From positions 1 through 64,000 of the forward strand of contig CAZRYF010000016.1 of the NCBI GenBank assembly GCA_964604165.1: a stretch of 64,000 bases of DNA, given 5' to 3'. Positions 24,861 through 32,834 of the stretch are shown here, piece by piece (position 1 is the stretch's first letter; each line of letters opens with the position of its first letter). The DNA comes from JAYZDK01 sp964604165 (lineage in GTDB: Bacteria > Myxococcota_A > UBA796 > CAJQPC01). Made by a program: the position numbers and the translations under genes. The notes below the pieces were generated by a model. It worked only from the letters and a program-made list of their open reading frames with translations, ran no database searches and was not told where the DNA came from.

Positions 24861-26408
24861 CTACGCCCTTTGGCGGGTGGGTGTGACAGGAAATCGCAGT
24901 CCCGCTGCCGCCAGAACACTCAGAAGGAGGCAGAGCATCGGGAACCAATCCCCGTGCTTCCGGTAGAAGGTGTCGATGCGGCCGGGTTTGATCTCGACCA
25001 CCCGGGCGACCTCCTCATAGGGGGCGGTCTCATGGGAGATGCGGCCCACAGGGTCGGCGTTGAGGCTGACGCCGGTGTAGGCCACTCTGTACATGGGAAT
25101 CCCCAGCTCCACCGTGCGGTTGATGGAGAGCATGGCGTGCTGGTGAGGTGCAAACATACTGCCGAACCAACCGTCGTTGGTCACGTTGACAATCAGATCC
25201 CCCGCCGAGTGGTTCTTTCGAATGAACGGTCCCAGGATGGCCTCGTAGCAGATGGCCACCGTGAAACGGAAGCCCGGGGCCTCAAAGACGACCGGCTTGT
25301 CACCAGCCTCGAAGTCTCCTGGGCCCTTGATCCACTCTTTGAGAATCGGAAAGGTGTCGGCCAGGGGGATGTACTCTCCGAAGGGGAGCGGCACCATCTT
25401 GTCGTATCGGTCTGCCAGCTCTCCGTCTTCATTCACCAGGTAGACGGAATTACGGTACTCGCGAAACTTGCGGCCGGTGTCTGGGTCGACCTTTCGCTCA
25501 GAGAATCCCGCGCCGAGCAGGAGCGGTGCTCCGAGATTGCGGGTGACATTCTCCAGGAAACCCCGAATCCGATAGGCGCTGTTGGGTCGGGGATCGTGCA
25601 GGATGGCCCCTTCCGGCCAAACGACAAGGTCTACATCCTCCCGGATCAGGCGATCACTCAAGATCTTCCAGGAGCGAAGCGTCTCCACGGCGGATTGCGC
25701 CATGCGCACCTGCATGGTGACCTCGTGTTGGATCTGAGTGACGCGGACCGTGGGCCAGGTCTCGGTGATTGCATCGATGCGCTCTACGCGGGCGGCTCCC
25801 CAGGCCGCATTGGCAAGAGCCAGTCCCGTAGCCCCTGCCAGGAGTCCCCGCGGCGCCCCCGCCCCTTCACGCGCCCGGTAGATCCACTCTGCAATGGCGC
25901 AATTGAGGAAGAGGATCAGCCAGGAGACGCCGGCTGTTCCGGTCACGCTCGCAAGCTGAATGACCGGGAGTACCTTGTACTGGAAGGAGCCCACAAAGAA
26001 CGGAAACAGCGACCAGATAAAGAACTCCAGCACCACGAACCAGCAGGGAATCAGCAACGTCCAGGCCGCGCCATAGCGGCGGCGGATCTGCGGCACCCAA
26101 GCAAAAGCCAGGGCCCATGGAATCGCGAAGAAGAGTGCGTACAAATGCACCGCTACGATGCACAGGATGGGGGGCACATTGGAGTAGATGACGAGGGTTT
26201 CTGCCAGCCAGAAAAAGCAGGTGCAGAGGCCTGCGTAGCCGGTGAGATAGGCCAGGACGGTGTTTCCGGCGGTGTCGTCCTCCCGCAGTGACCAAAGCAG
26301 GGGCACGTAGAGCACCCAGGTCAGGTGAGCCCAATTCAGCGGTGGCGAGACGATTGCCAACCCCAGGCCTGAAAGGATGGCTGCAGCAAATCGGCCCGGC
26401 GTAATCAT
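24861..26408 (-). CDS. lnt: Apolipoprotein N-acyltransferase
   Basis: Lnt transfers an acyl chain from phospholipid to the N-terminal Cys of lipoproteins, the last step of lipoprotein maturation in the inner membrane. The 515-residue product has about seven N-terminal membrane helices and a nitrilase-type domain (about 220-480). The catalytic triad is visible: E266 in WPEGAIL, K337 in RYDKMVPLPFGEYIP and C387 in AICYEAI. VTNDGWFG is also present. The ATG at 26408 begins the conserved N-terminus; the open frame upstream is antisense to the repeat gene. It ends only 17 bases before the ECF sigma gene on the same strand. Many lipoprotein genes in this window depend on it. Confidence 0.95.
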   Translation of the reverse strand: MITPGRFAAAILSGLGLAIVSPPLNWAHLTWVLYVPLLWSLREDDTAGNTVLAYLTGYAGLCTCFFWLAETLVIYSNVPPILCIVAVHLYALFFAIPWALAFAWVPQIRRRYGAAWTLLIPCWFVVLEFFIWSLFPFFVGSFQYKVLPVIQLASVTGTAGVSWLILFLNCAIAEWIYRAREGAGAPRGLLAGATGLALANAAWGAARVERIDAITETWPTVRVTQIQHEVTMQVRMAQSAVETLRSWKILSDRLIREDVDLVVWPEGAILHDPRPNSAYRIRGFLENVTRNLGAPLLLGAGFSERKVDPDTGRKFREYRNSVYLVNEDGELADRYDKMVPLPFGEYIPLADTFPILKEWIKGPGDFEAGDKPVVFEAPGFRFTVAICYEAILGPFIRKNHSAGDLIVNVTNDGWFGSMFAPHQHAMLSINRTVELGIPMYRVAYTGVSLNADPVGRISHETAPYEEVARVVEIKPGRIDTFYRKHGDWFPMLCLLLSVLAAAGLRFPVTPTRQRA

Positions 26409-26495
26409 CGAGGGGCGATAGCCTGCTGGCGCGAGGCTGTCAGCCCCCTTGGCGCCGGGAGGAGCCGGGAGTACTATGGGGCCCTTGGAGTGTGG

Positions 26496-27686
26496 ATGAT
26501 GCTTGTTCTGTGGATGTTGGGTGGATGGGTGTGGGCGGAACCGGTCGACGGGGCCCTGGAGAGTGTTCCCGCGGTGGAAGAGGCGCCGGCCGTGGAAGAG
26601 GCGCCGGCCGTGGAAGAGGCGCCGGCCGTGGAAGAGGCGCCGGCCGTGGAAGAGGCGCCGGCGTTTGGGGGGATCACGGAGGAAGAACTGCACGCCCTGG
26701 AGGCTGCATCCTTTTACAAGATTGGGTTGGAGTTGGTGGCGCGCGGGTCCTTTGCCGAGGCGCTGGCGATTTTTCGGCAGGTGGAGGACCGCTATCCTGT
26801 GACAGCTGCCTCAGCGGGGGCCGCCGGTCAGATCGCGGCCTTGGAGGCCCTTGCCCAGGCTGGAAACCTTGAGACCCCTCGAGGCGGGCTGGATGGCGTG
26901 ACGGAGCTCGCCATCAACCAGGCCATCGCCATGCCCCTGATCATGGGTCTGCTCCTGCCGGGGGCTACATTTCAACCCGGGGAGCCCCTGGTTCCTGTGG
27001 CCATGGGCATGGCTGGGATGGGGGTTGGAATCGGCGGGGCCATGGTCCTGGACCAGATCCGGGGTGTGGACACAGCGTTCGCCATGTCCCTGTTCACGGG
27101 AGAGTGGCTGGGGGCCCTGAACGGGCTCGCGGTCTCCGCAAAGTGGCCCCCTCGCGGCTACAGGGGGCTCTGGGCAGAGACCTTGACGGGCACCTTGTTG
27201 GGTGCTGGAGCTGCAGTGGCGGCGAATCAGTACTTGGATGTGACTGCAGGGCAGGTGGCTTCCATGAACACCGGCGCTTTGTGGGGGGGGTATGCTGGCC
27301 TTATGTCCCAGGAGTTTGACACCCCGGCAGACGGCCTCGTGAGAACCACTGCCTTCGTGAACAGCGGTGCCTTGATTGGGGCGGCATTGGGCACCCGGTT
27401 TGACCCTGATCGGAGGCGTGTGAACATGATCACGCTCTCAGGGGTTGCCGGTACGGCCATGGCGGGGGGGACGGCGATTCTGCTGAACTTCTATGGCAGC
27501 TTGTACGACGATGAGCCTACGGTGGCGCTGATCATGGGCGGTTCAGCCGCGGGCCTGGGCCTTGGAGCATTCTTGACCCGGAACGCTGACCCGCACCGCG
27601 GTGCCGTGGCTGCATCGTCCTTGCAGTTGGCTCCCTTCGCGGGTCAGAACGGGGAGCTGGGCCTTGGAGCACAGGGGACCTGGTAG
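26496..27686 (+). CDS. Exported protein with EEAPAV repeats and glycine-rich hydrophobic domain
   Basis: This roughly 396-residue product has a signal peptide (MMLVLWMLGGWVWA), then five copies of the hexapeptide VEEAPA. A helical hairpin follows (EELHALEAASFYKIGLELV, GSFAEALAIFRQVEDRYP) that resembles a single TPR. From about residue 130 it is rich in Gly/Ala with many short hydrophobic stretches (MGMAGMGVGIGGAM, GALIGAALGTRF), compatible with a multi-helix or glycine-zipper membrane domain. I do not recognise the family. The ATG at 26496 has GGAG five bases upstream; a GTG at 26490 is possible. It is divergent from lnt, 87 bases apart. Confidence 0.72.
   Translation: MMLVLWMLGGWVWAEPVDGALESVPAVEEAPAVEEAPAVEEAPAVEEAPAVEEAPAFGGITEEELHALEAASFYKIGLELVARGSFAEALAIFRQVEDRYPVTAASAGAAGQIAALEALAQAGNLETPRGGLDGVTELAINQAIAMPLIMGLLLPGATFQPGEPLVPVAMGMAGMGVGIGGAMVLDQIRGVDTAFAMSLFTGEWLGALNGLAVSAKWPPRGYRGLWAETLTGTLLGAGAAVAANQYLDVTAGQVASMNTGALWGGYAGLMSQEFDTPADGLVRTTAFVNSGALIGAALGTRFDPDRRRVNMITLSGVAGTAMAGGTAILLNFYGSLYDDEPTVALIMGGSAAGLGLGAFLTRNADPHRGAVAASSLQLAPFAGQNGELGLGAQGTW
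26574..26663 (+). repeat. Five-copy 18-bp direct repeat coding VEEAPA
   Basis: Five head-to-tail copies of gtggaagaggcgccggcc run without spacers; only the last base of copy five differs. The near-identity over 90 bases suggests recent expansion or strong homogenisation. The period is a multiple of three, so copy change keeps the frame and varies the spacer after the signal peptide. Confidence 0.95.
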
Positions 27687-27690
27687 ATTC

Positions 27691-28290
27691 TTAGAAAGAC
27701 CAGGTCACCTCTCGGTTCTCAAGCTTGAGCAGCACCGTGCCCGTTCCGGTGCCGGTTTCGGACCACCAGCTATCCAACAAGGTGACAAGCATGTAGGACA
27801 GGTCCTCGGTCACCGGGTCGTTGCAGGTGTCTCCCTGGTCGTTGTGCACAATGAAAAGCTCCACTTCTGGAGGCGAGTCACTGGAGAACTCCCGGTTCCA
27901 GCACACGTCAATGTAGTGCTCGGTACAGCCACCTGTGTACCCGACGCTCAACTCAAGCAGGTTGCGGTCCGTCACGTTCATGGAGCTTAGCGTGAGGGCT
28001 GCGCTGTCCATCTCGGCAGGGCAGTCCACAACGGGGGGATTGTCGAGCCGGCCGATGCCCGTGTCCATACTGGTGTCTACGTCCGCATCGCTGTCAGAGT
28101 CGCTGTCGGCGTCGGTGTCAGAGTCACTGTCAGAGTCGCTGTCGGCGTCGCTGTCGGCGTCAGCGTCTCCGCCTTTGCCTCCGCTGGCTGGTACGCAGGT
28201 TCCCTCGTTGGTCATGAGGTACCCCTCCATGCAGGCCGTGGGCTTGCAGGCGCTGAGGAGTAGGAGGGAGAGCAGGGTCACAACTGGCAA
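27691..28290 (-). CDS. Lipoprotein with Asp-Ser repeat linker, function unknown
   Basis: The leader ends LLSLLLLSAC, a strong lipobox. The frame has no ATG before it. A TTG at 28290 gives MPVVTLLSLLLLSAC, and a TTG at 28335 would lie just after the groEL terminator. After the Cys come a small Cys-containing region (KPTACMEGYLMTNEGTC) and an Asp-Ser/Asp-Ala tract of about 45 residues. A C-terminal beta-rich domain of about 130 residues with two disulfide candidates (TGGCTEHYIDVCW, GDTCNDP) completes it. I do not recognise the family. It is tail-to-tail with the EEAPAV gene, four bases apart. Confidence 0.75.
   Translation of the reverse strand: MPVVTLLSLLLLSACKPTACMEGYLMTNEGTCVPASGGKGGDADADSDADSDSDSDSDTDADSDSDSDADVDTSMDTGIGRLDNPPVVDCPAEMDSAALTLSSMNVTDRNLLELSVGYTGGCTEHYIDVCWNREFSSDSPPEVELFIVHNDQGDTCNDPVTEDLSYMLVTLLDSWWSETGTGTGTVLLKLENREVTWSF
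28078..28165. repeat. Degenerate hexanucleotide tandem repeat coding Asp-Ser/Asp-Ala
   Basis: About fourteen imperfect 6-base units (ctgtca, gagtcg, ctgtcg, gcgtcg and relatives) encode the acidic linker of the leftward lipoprotein. It is less homogeneous than the tracts at 1-93, 43921-43968 and 59229-59270. Confidence 0.8.
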
Positions 28291-28336
28291 TGTAGTCTTC
28301 GAACCCGGTGCAATGCCAGGGTGGCCCCGAAGCAAG

Positions 28337-28362
28337 AACCCCCAGCCCGAAGGCTGGGGGTT
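28337..28362 (-). terminator. Intrinsic terminator after groEL
   Basis: On the minus strand, 24 bases past the groEL stop, there is an 11-bp stem AACCCCCAGCC with a TTCG loop and its complement, followed by TTCTTGCTT. The very stable stem and T-rich tail fit a factor-independent terminator that separates groEL from the downstream lipoprotein gene. Confidence 0.8.
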
Positions 28363-28385
28363 CGAAAAGACGCTGGTTTGGGGGA

Positions 28386-30053
28386 CTAAAAGCCCATTCC
28401 GCCCATTCCACCCATTCCGCCCATTCCACCCATTCCGCCCATGCCACCCATGTCCGGTGCCGGCGCGGCTACCTTCTTTTGGGGCTTCTCGGCGATCATG
28501 GCTTCGGTGGTCAGGAGCAAGCCGGCCACGCTGGCTGCGTTCTGCAGTGCGGCGCGGGCAACCTTCGTGGGGTCGATGACGCCCATTTCCAACATGTCTC
28601 CGTACTCGCTGGTGCGGGCGTTGAAGCCGTAGCTGGCGTCCTGCTTGAGAACCTCGTTCACCACGACCTCGCCGTTCACGCCTGCGTTGGCGGCGATCTC
28701 CTTGATGGGCGCTTGGATCGCGGCCCGGATGATGTCCACGCCAAAGGCCTGGTCACCGGTCAGGTTCAGGTTGTCCAGGGCGGACAAAGCACGGATAAAG
28801 GCGATGCCGCCGCCGGGAACGATGCCTTCTTCCACCGCAGCGCGGGTGGCGTTCAGGGCGTCCTCAACGCGGGCCTTCTTTTCCTTCATCTCTACCTCGG
28901 TGGCGGCACCGACGTTGATCACGGCGACTCCGCCGATGAGCTTGGCCAGGCGCTCCTGGAGCTTCTCCCGGTCGTAGTCTGAGCTGGTGGTCTCAATCTG
29001 GGCGCGAATCTGCTTGACGCGGCCCTTGACCCCGTCCCGGCCGCCGGCACCATCCACGAGGGTGGTGTGGTCTTTGGTGACCACCATGCGCTTGGCCTGG
29101 CCGAGATCGTCCAGGGTGATCTGGTCCAGCTTGATGCCCAGGTCTTCCATAATGGCCCGGCCACCAGTCAGGATGGCGATGTCTTCCAGCATGGCCTTGC
29201 GGCGATCTCCAAAGCCCGGGGCCTTCATGGCGCAGATGTTCAAGGTGCCGCGCAGCTTGTTCACCACCAGGGTAGCCAGGGCCTCTCCATCCACGTCCTC
29301 GGCCAGAATGGCCAGGGGCTTGCCGGTCTCAGCGATCTTCTCGAGCACGGGGAGCAGGTCCTTCATGTTCGAGATCTTCTTCTCGTGCACCAGGATGTAG
29401 GCATCCTCCAGCACGCACTCCATCCGCTCGGAGTCGGTGACAAAGTACGGGGAGAGGTAGCCTCGGTCGAACTGCATACCCTCGACGATCTCCAGGTCGG
29501 TCTCCAGGCCCTTGGCCTCCTCGACGGTGATCACACCTTCCTTGCCGATCTTCTCCATGGCTTCGGAGAGGATGGACCCAATCTCGGCGTCGCCGTTGGC
29601 GGAGATGGCTCCCACCTGGGCGATGGCGCTGGTGTCATCGGCGGGCTTGGACATCTCGGCCAGGGCTTCCACCACGGTGGCCACTGCGGTGTCGATGCCG
29701 CGCTTGAGGTCCATGGGGTTGGTCCCTGCGGCCACCAGCTTGGAGCCGGTCTGGTAGATGGCCTGGGCCAGTACCGTGGCAGTGGTGGTGCCGTCGCCGG
29801 CCACGTCAGAGGTCTTGGAAGCAACCTCCTTGACCATCTGGGCGCCCATGTTCTGGAAGCGGTTCTTGATTTCAATCTCCTTGGCGACCGTCACTCCATC
29901 CTTGGTGGAGATGGGAGCACCGAAGCTCTTCTCGATGACCACGTTCCGGCCGCGCGGGCCGAGGGTCACCTTGACGGTGTTTGCAAGGTGATTGACACCG
30001 ACGAGGACGTCCCCGCGGGCGGTTTCGCTGAAATGAATGTCTTTGGCAGCCAT
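28386..30053 (-). CDS. groEL: Chaperonin GroEL
   Basis: GroEL is the 60-kDa subunit of the double-ring ATP-dependent folding chamber in the cytoplasm and works with GroES. The 555-residue product has the full apical/intermediate/equatorial layout: VTLGPRGRNVVIEKSFGAP, the GDGTTTATVLAQAI nucleotide loop, VEEGIVPGGGIAF and a glycine/methionine-rich C-terminal tail (repeats of GGM) ending in F. Length and motifs are normal. It lies 58 bases after groES on the same strand, with a strong terminator just downstream. No heat-shock operator is seen between the two genes. Confidence 0.98.
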   Translation of the reverse strand: MAAKDIHFSETARGDVLVGVNHLANTVKVTLGPRGRNVVIEKSFGAPISTKDGVTVAKEIEIKNRFQNMGAQMVKEVASKTSDVAGDGTTTATVLAQAIYQTGSKLVAAGTNPMDLKRGIDTAVATVVEALAEMSKPADDTSAIAQVGAISANGDAEIGSILSEAMEKIGKEGVITVEEAKGLETDLEIVEGMQFDRGYLSPYFVTDSERMECVLEDAYILVHEKKISNMKDLLPVLEKIAETGKPLAILAEDVDGEALATLVVNKLRGTLNICAMKAPGFGDRRKAMLEDIAILTGGRAIMEDLGIKLDQITLDDLGQAKRMVVTKDHTTLVDGAGGRDGVKGRVKQIRAQIETTSSDYDREKLQERLAKLIGGVAVINVGAATEVEMKEKKARVEDALNATRAAVEEGIVPGGGIAFIRALSALDNLNLTGDQAFGVDIIRAAIQAPIKEIAANAGVNGEVVVNEVLKQDASYGFNARTSEYGDMLEMGVIDPTKVARAALQNAASVAGLLLTTEAMIAEKPQKKVAAPAPDMGGMGGMGGMGGMGGMGGMGF

Positions 30054-30111
30054 TGGATTCTCCGAATGAAAAAAGGAAGGGGTTGAGGTTTGGGTCGTTC
30101 TTTTCGCGCTC

Positions 30112-30402
30112 TTAGCGCTCGAGCACGGCCAGGATTTCGGTTTCGCGAAGGATCATGTGGGTCTCGCCCTCCAGCTTGATCTCGTCGCCGGAGTACTTGC
30201 CGAAGAGCACGCGGTCCCCAGCGTTGACCTGGGGCGAGCGGCTGGAGCCGTCCTCCAGACGCTGTCCAGGTCCCACAGCCACCACGAGCGCCTCCATTGG
30301 CTTCTCCTTGGCGGTTTCGGGAATGTAGAGGCCTCCGGCCGACTTTTCCTCGGACTCCACACGCTTCACAAGCACACGGTCGTATAGGGGACGAAAGGAC
30401 AT
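30112..30402 (-). CDS. groES: Co-chaperonin GroES
   Basis: This 96-residue protein caps the GroEL ring. It shows RPLYDRVLVKRVESEEKSAGG at the N-terminus in pieces, the mobile loop (ESEEKSAGGLYIPETAKE) and GDRVLFGKYSGDEIKLEG near the end, all standard for GroES. The ATG at 30402 follows AGAGGT with proper spacing; an in-frame start at 30462 would add a non-homologous leader. It forms an operon with groEL. The usual inverted CIRCE operator (TTAGCACTC/GAGTGCTAA) is not visible upstream, so regulation is probably by sigma factor or another repressor. Confidence 0.97.
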   Translation of the reverse strand: MSFRPLYDRVLVKRVESEEKSAGGLYIPETAKEKPMEALVVAVGPGQRLEDGSSRSPQVNAGDRVLFGKYSGDEIKLEGETHMILRETEILAVLER

Positions 30403-30433
30403 GATGTAGTACCTCTTGCGATTTGGGAGGCAG

Positions 30434-30462
30434 GAGGTAGGCACGGCGCGGGCATTCGTCAA
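30434..30462 (-). promoter_or_regulatory. Possible groES promoter
   Basis: On the minus strand TTGACG (30462-30457) is followed after 17 bases by TACCTC (30439-30434), about 32 bases before the groES ATG. The -35 box is good and the -10 box is poor, so this is tentative. Confidence 0.3.
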
Positions 30463-30519
30463 CCCCTACCGCCACCTTTTTTTGGTTGGGGAGCACAATA
30501 GTTTTGGGCCCGGGCCGCC

Positions 30520-30556
30520 AAAAACAAACGCGGGGAGACCGGCTGGCCTCCCCGCG
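30520..30556 (-). terminator. Intrinsic terminator in the groES-dnaK gap
   Basis: CGCGGGGAG (30529-30537) pairs with CTCCCCGCG (30548-30556), with further CC/GG pairing inside. On the minus strand the stem is followed directly by TTTGTTTTT (30528-30520). On the plus strand no T-run follows. It therefore ends a leftward transcript that begins upstream, between this point and dnaK, where no protein gene is found. Confidence 0.8.
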
Positions 30557-30650
30557 AGGTGTTTGGAAAAGGGACGATGCGGCGAATTCCGCCTCGTCTT
30601 TCCCTTGGCTTCAGTGGACAGGTCAGGGCAGGGAAGAATGTGTCCACCAA
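30557..30650 (-). ncRNA. Candidate structured small RNA upstream of the terminator
   Basis: Leftward from about 30650 there are two further hairpins before the terminator. One is GTGGACA/TGTCCAC (30614-30620 with 30641-30647). The other is a longer arm centred on GGCG-AATTC-CGCC (30581-30593) and extended by pairing between about 30571-30577 and 30594-30600. No open frame with a ribosome site accounts for them. Together with the terminator this looks like an independent non-coding transcript of roughly 130-200 bases. It does not match the conserved cores of SRP RNA, tmRNA or RNase P RNA that I know. The 5' end and promoter are not identified. Confidence 0.45.
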
Positions 30651-30781
30651 AGACGGATGGAAAAGAAGCAGGAAGCGTGCCGAAATTGCAACCCGCTGGA
30701 ATTCGGTGGTTTCAGGAGGACGGAATCCCCGAATGCCCTGTGGATCACGACACGATTGTCACGGTGAATCGCTGTAGGGAG

Positions 30782-30810
30782 TTGACGCTTGTTTTCTCGG
30801 GATTAGCTTC
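30782..30810 (+). promoter_or_regulatory. Possible dnaK promoter
   Basis: TTGACG at 30782-30787 with a region 17 bases downstream (AGCTTC) could be a housekeeping-type promoter 55 bases before dnaK. The -10 match is weak. A CGACCG/CGGTCG inverted pair lies just downstream (about 30822-30843) in what would be the leader. Confidence 0.25.
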
Positions 30811-30864
30811 CGGTCAAGACACGACCGGCACGGGATTCGGTCGGGCAACTTTGAAGAGGTACAC

Positions 30865-32766
30865 ATGGGAAAGATCATCGGAATCGACCTGGGAACGACC
30901 AACTCGGTGGTTTCAGTCATGGAAGGGGATGCCCCCACCGTCATCGTCAACGAGGAAGGCGGCCGCACAACGCCGTCGGTGGTTGCGTTCACCAAGGACG
31001 ACGAGCGCCTGGTAGGCGCCGCAGCCCGTCGGCAGGCCATCACGAACCCGGAAAAGACCATTTCGTCCATCAAGCGATTCATGGGGTACCGGTTTGACGA
31101 GGCCGCCAAGGAGCTGGAGCGGGTTCCTTTCAAGGTGACCCGTGGCGACGGCGGCGACTGCCGGGTGGATATCGATGGCGAGAAGTTCTCGGCCCCCGAA
31201 ATCTCCGCCATGGTGCTCCAAAAGCTGAAGCTCCAGGCGGAGCGCTACCTGGGCTCGCCGGTGACGGAGGCGGTGATCACCGTGCCCGCCTACTTCAACG
31301 ACTCTCAGCGCCAGGCCACAAAGGATGCTGGCCAGGTCGCGGGCCTCGAGGTGAAGCGCATCATCAATGAGCCCACGGCGGCAGCTTTGGCGTACGGCAT
31401 TGACACCGAGAAGGATGAGGTCATTGCCGTGTTCGACTTTGGTGGCGGTACCTTTGACATCTCCATCCTGGAGGTGGGTGAGAGCGTGGTGGAGGTCAAG
31501 TCCACCAACGGCGACACCCACCTGGGCGGTGACGATGTGGACCGGGTGGTCATCGACTGGTTGATCGCCGAGTTCAAGAAGGACACTGGCATCGACGTCA
31601 GCAAAGACAAGATGGTGCTGCAGCGCCTTCGGGATGCTGCCGAGAAGGCCAAGATCGAGCTCTCCGCTTCTCCGCGGACCTCCATCAATTTGCCCTTTCT
31701 CACGGCGGATGCCTCGGGTCCGAAGCACCTGGAAGCCGAGCTCACCCTGGCGAAGTTCGAGCAGATGATCGACCCCATTATCGAACGCACCCTGACCCCC
31801 TGCCGCAAGGCCATGAAGGATGCAGGCGTGACCTCCTCGGAAATTGACCAGGTGCTGCTGGTGGGAGGTTCCACCCGGATTCCCCTGGTCATTCAGAAGG
31901 TGACGGAGTTGTTCGGCAAGGAGCCCAACCGCTCGGTCAACCCGGACGAGGTGGTGGCCATGGGCGCTGCCATCCAGGGCGGAATCTTGGGCGGCGATGT
32001 CACGGACATGCTGCTCTTGGACGTGACACCGCTCTCCCTGGGCATTGAGACCCTGGGGGGTGTGTTCACCATCCTGATTCCCCGAAACACCACGATTCCT
32101 TCTTCCAAGAGCGAGGTCTTCAGCACGGCGGCGGACAACCAGACCGCTGTGGACATTCAGGTCTTTCAGGGAGAGCGTCAGCTCGCCATGGAGAACCGCT
32201 TGCTGGGCAACTTCCGGCTGGATGGTCTTCCCAATGCGGCCCGGGGGATCCCCCAGATCGAGGTGTCCTTTGACATTGACGCCAACGGGTTGGTGAACGT
32301 GAAGGCCAAGGACAAGGCCACGGGACGGGAGCAAGCCATCACCATCACGTCCTCTTCGGGGCTCTCCGAGGCCGAGGTGGAGCAGCTGGTGCAGGATGCG
32401 GAAGCACACGCTGAGAGCGATGCTGCCCGCCGGGACGAGATCGACGCCAGGAACAACCTGGACAACATGGTCTACCAGACCGAGAAGCTGCTGACGGAGA
32501 ACGAAGACAAGCTCGACCCGGCTGCAGTGGCCCCGGTCAAGGACGCCCTGGTTTCTGCCAAGGCGGCCTTGGAAGGAGAGGATGCAGAGGCCATGAAGGC
32601 GGCGCTTGAGAACCTCACCGCGTCGAGCCAGAAAATGGCGGAGGCCCTGTACTCTCAGACGGCTGGCGATCCATCCATGGGGGCTGGGGAGCCCGGGATG
32701 GGTTCCGAGAACCCTGGACCCTCGGGTGATTCTGACGTGATCGACGCGGAATTCGAAGAGGCTTGA
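30865..32766 (+). CDS. dnaK: Chaperone DnaK (Hsp70)
   Basis: This 633-residue Hsp70 has the ATPase signatures IIGIDLGTTNSVVSVMEG, VFDFGGGTFDISILEV and VLLVGGSTRIPLVI. The substrate domain follows (QTAVDIQVFQGERQLA), then a lid and an acidic/glycine tail ending DVIDAEFEEA. It binds and releases unfolded proteins in the cytoplasm with DnaJ and GrpE. GAAGAGGT lies just upstream of the ATG. A terminator hairpin separates it from dnaJ, 68 bases on. No grpE is found in the window, so the exchange factor is encoded elsewhere. Confidence 0.98.
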   Translation: MGKIIGIDLGTTNSVVSVMEGDAPTVIVNEEGGRTTPSVVAFTKDDERLVGAAARRQAITNPEKTISSIKRFMGYRFDEAAKELERVPFKVTRGDGGDCRVDIDGEKFSAPEISAMVLQKLKLQAERYLGSPVTEAVITVPAYFNDSQRQATKDAGQVAGLEVKRIINEPTAAALAYGIDTEKDEVIAVFDFGGGTFDISILEVGESVVEVKSTNGDTHLGGDDVDRVVIDWLIAEFKKDTGIDVSKDKMVLQRLRDAAEKAKIELSASPRTSINLPFLTADASGPKHLEAELTLAKFEQMIDPIIERTLTPCRKAMKDAGVTSSEIDQVLLVGGSTRIPLVIQKVTELFGKEPNRSVNPDEVVAMGAAIQGGILGGDVTDMLLLDVTPLSLGIETLGGVFTILIPRNTTIPSSKSEVFSTAADNQTAVDIQVFQGERQLAMENRLLGNFRLDGLPNAARGIPQIEVSFDIDANGLVNVKAKDKATGREQAITITSSSGLSEAEVEQLVQDAEAHAESDAARRDEIDARNNLDNMVYQTEKLLTENEDKLDPAAVAPVKDALVSAKAALEGEDAEAMKAALENLTASSQKMAEALYSQTAGDPSMGAGEPGMGSENPGPSGDSDVIDAEFEEA

Positions 32767-32783
32767 GTCGGATCTGATCGAAT

Positions 32784-32816
32784 GGCCGCCGTGGGAATCC
32801 CCCACGGCGGCCTTTG
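32784..32816 (+). terminator. Hairpin/attenuator between dnaK and dnaJ
   Basis: GGCCGCCGTGGG (32784-32795) pairs perfectly with CCCACGGCGGCC (32801-32812) across a five-base loop, followed by TTTGGTT. It is probably a partial terminator or an mRNA-end stabiliser lowering expression of dnaJ-moxR relative to dnaK. Confidence 0.7.
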
Positions 32817-32834
32817 GTTCAATCGGAGGGGCGT

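Noticed and set aside
26574..26663. CRISPR array
   Set aside because: The 18-bp units are contiguous without spacers and encode an in-frame VEEAPA repeat after a signal peptide.
30403..30520. CIRCE operator upstream of groES
   Set aside because: No TTAGCACTC/GAGTGCTAA pair is present in the groES upstream region or the dnaK leader.
30557..30650. 6S, SRP or tmRNA identity for the groES-dnaK RNA
   Set aside because: The conserved cores of SRP and tmRNA are absent, and the separate hairpins do not give the long closing stem with central bubble of 6S RNA.
30913..32805. A 630-codon minus-strand frame opposite dnaK
   Set aside because: It is a mirror of dnaK with no domain similarity.
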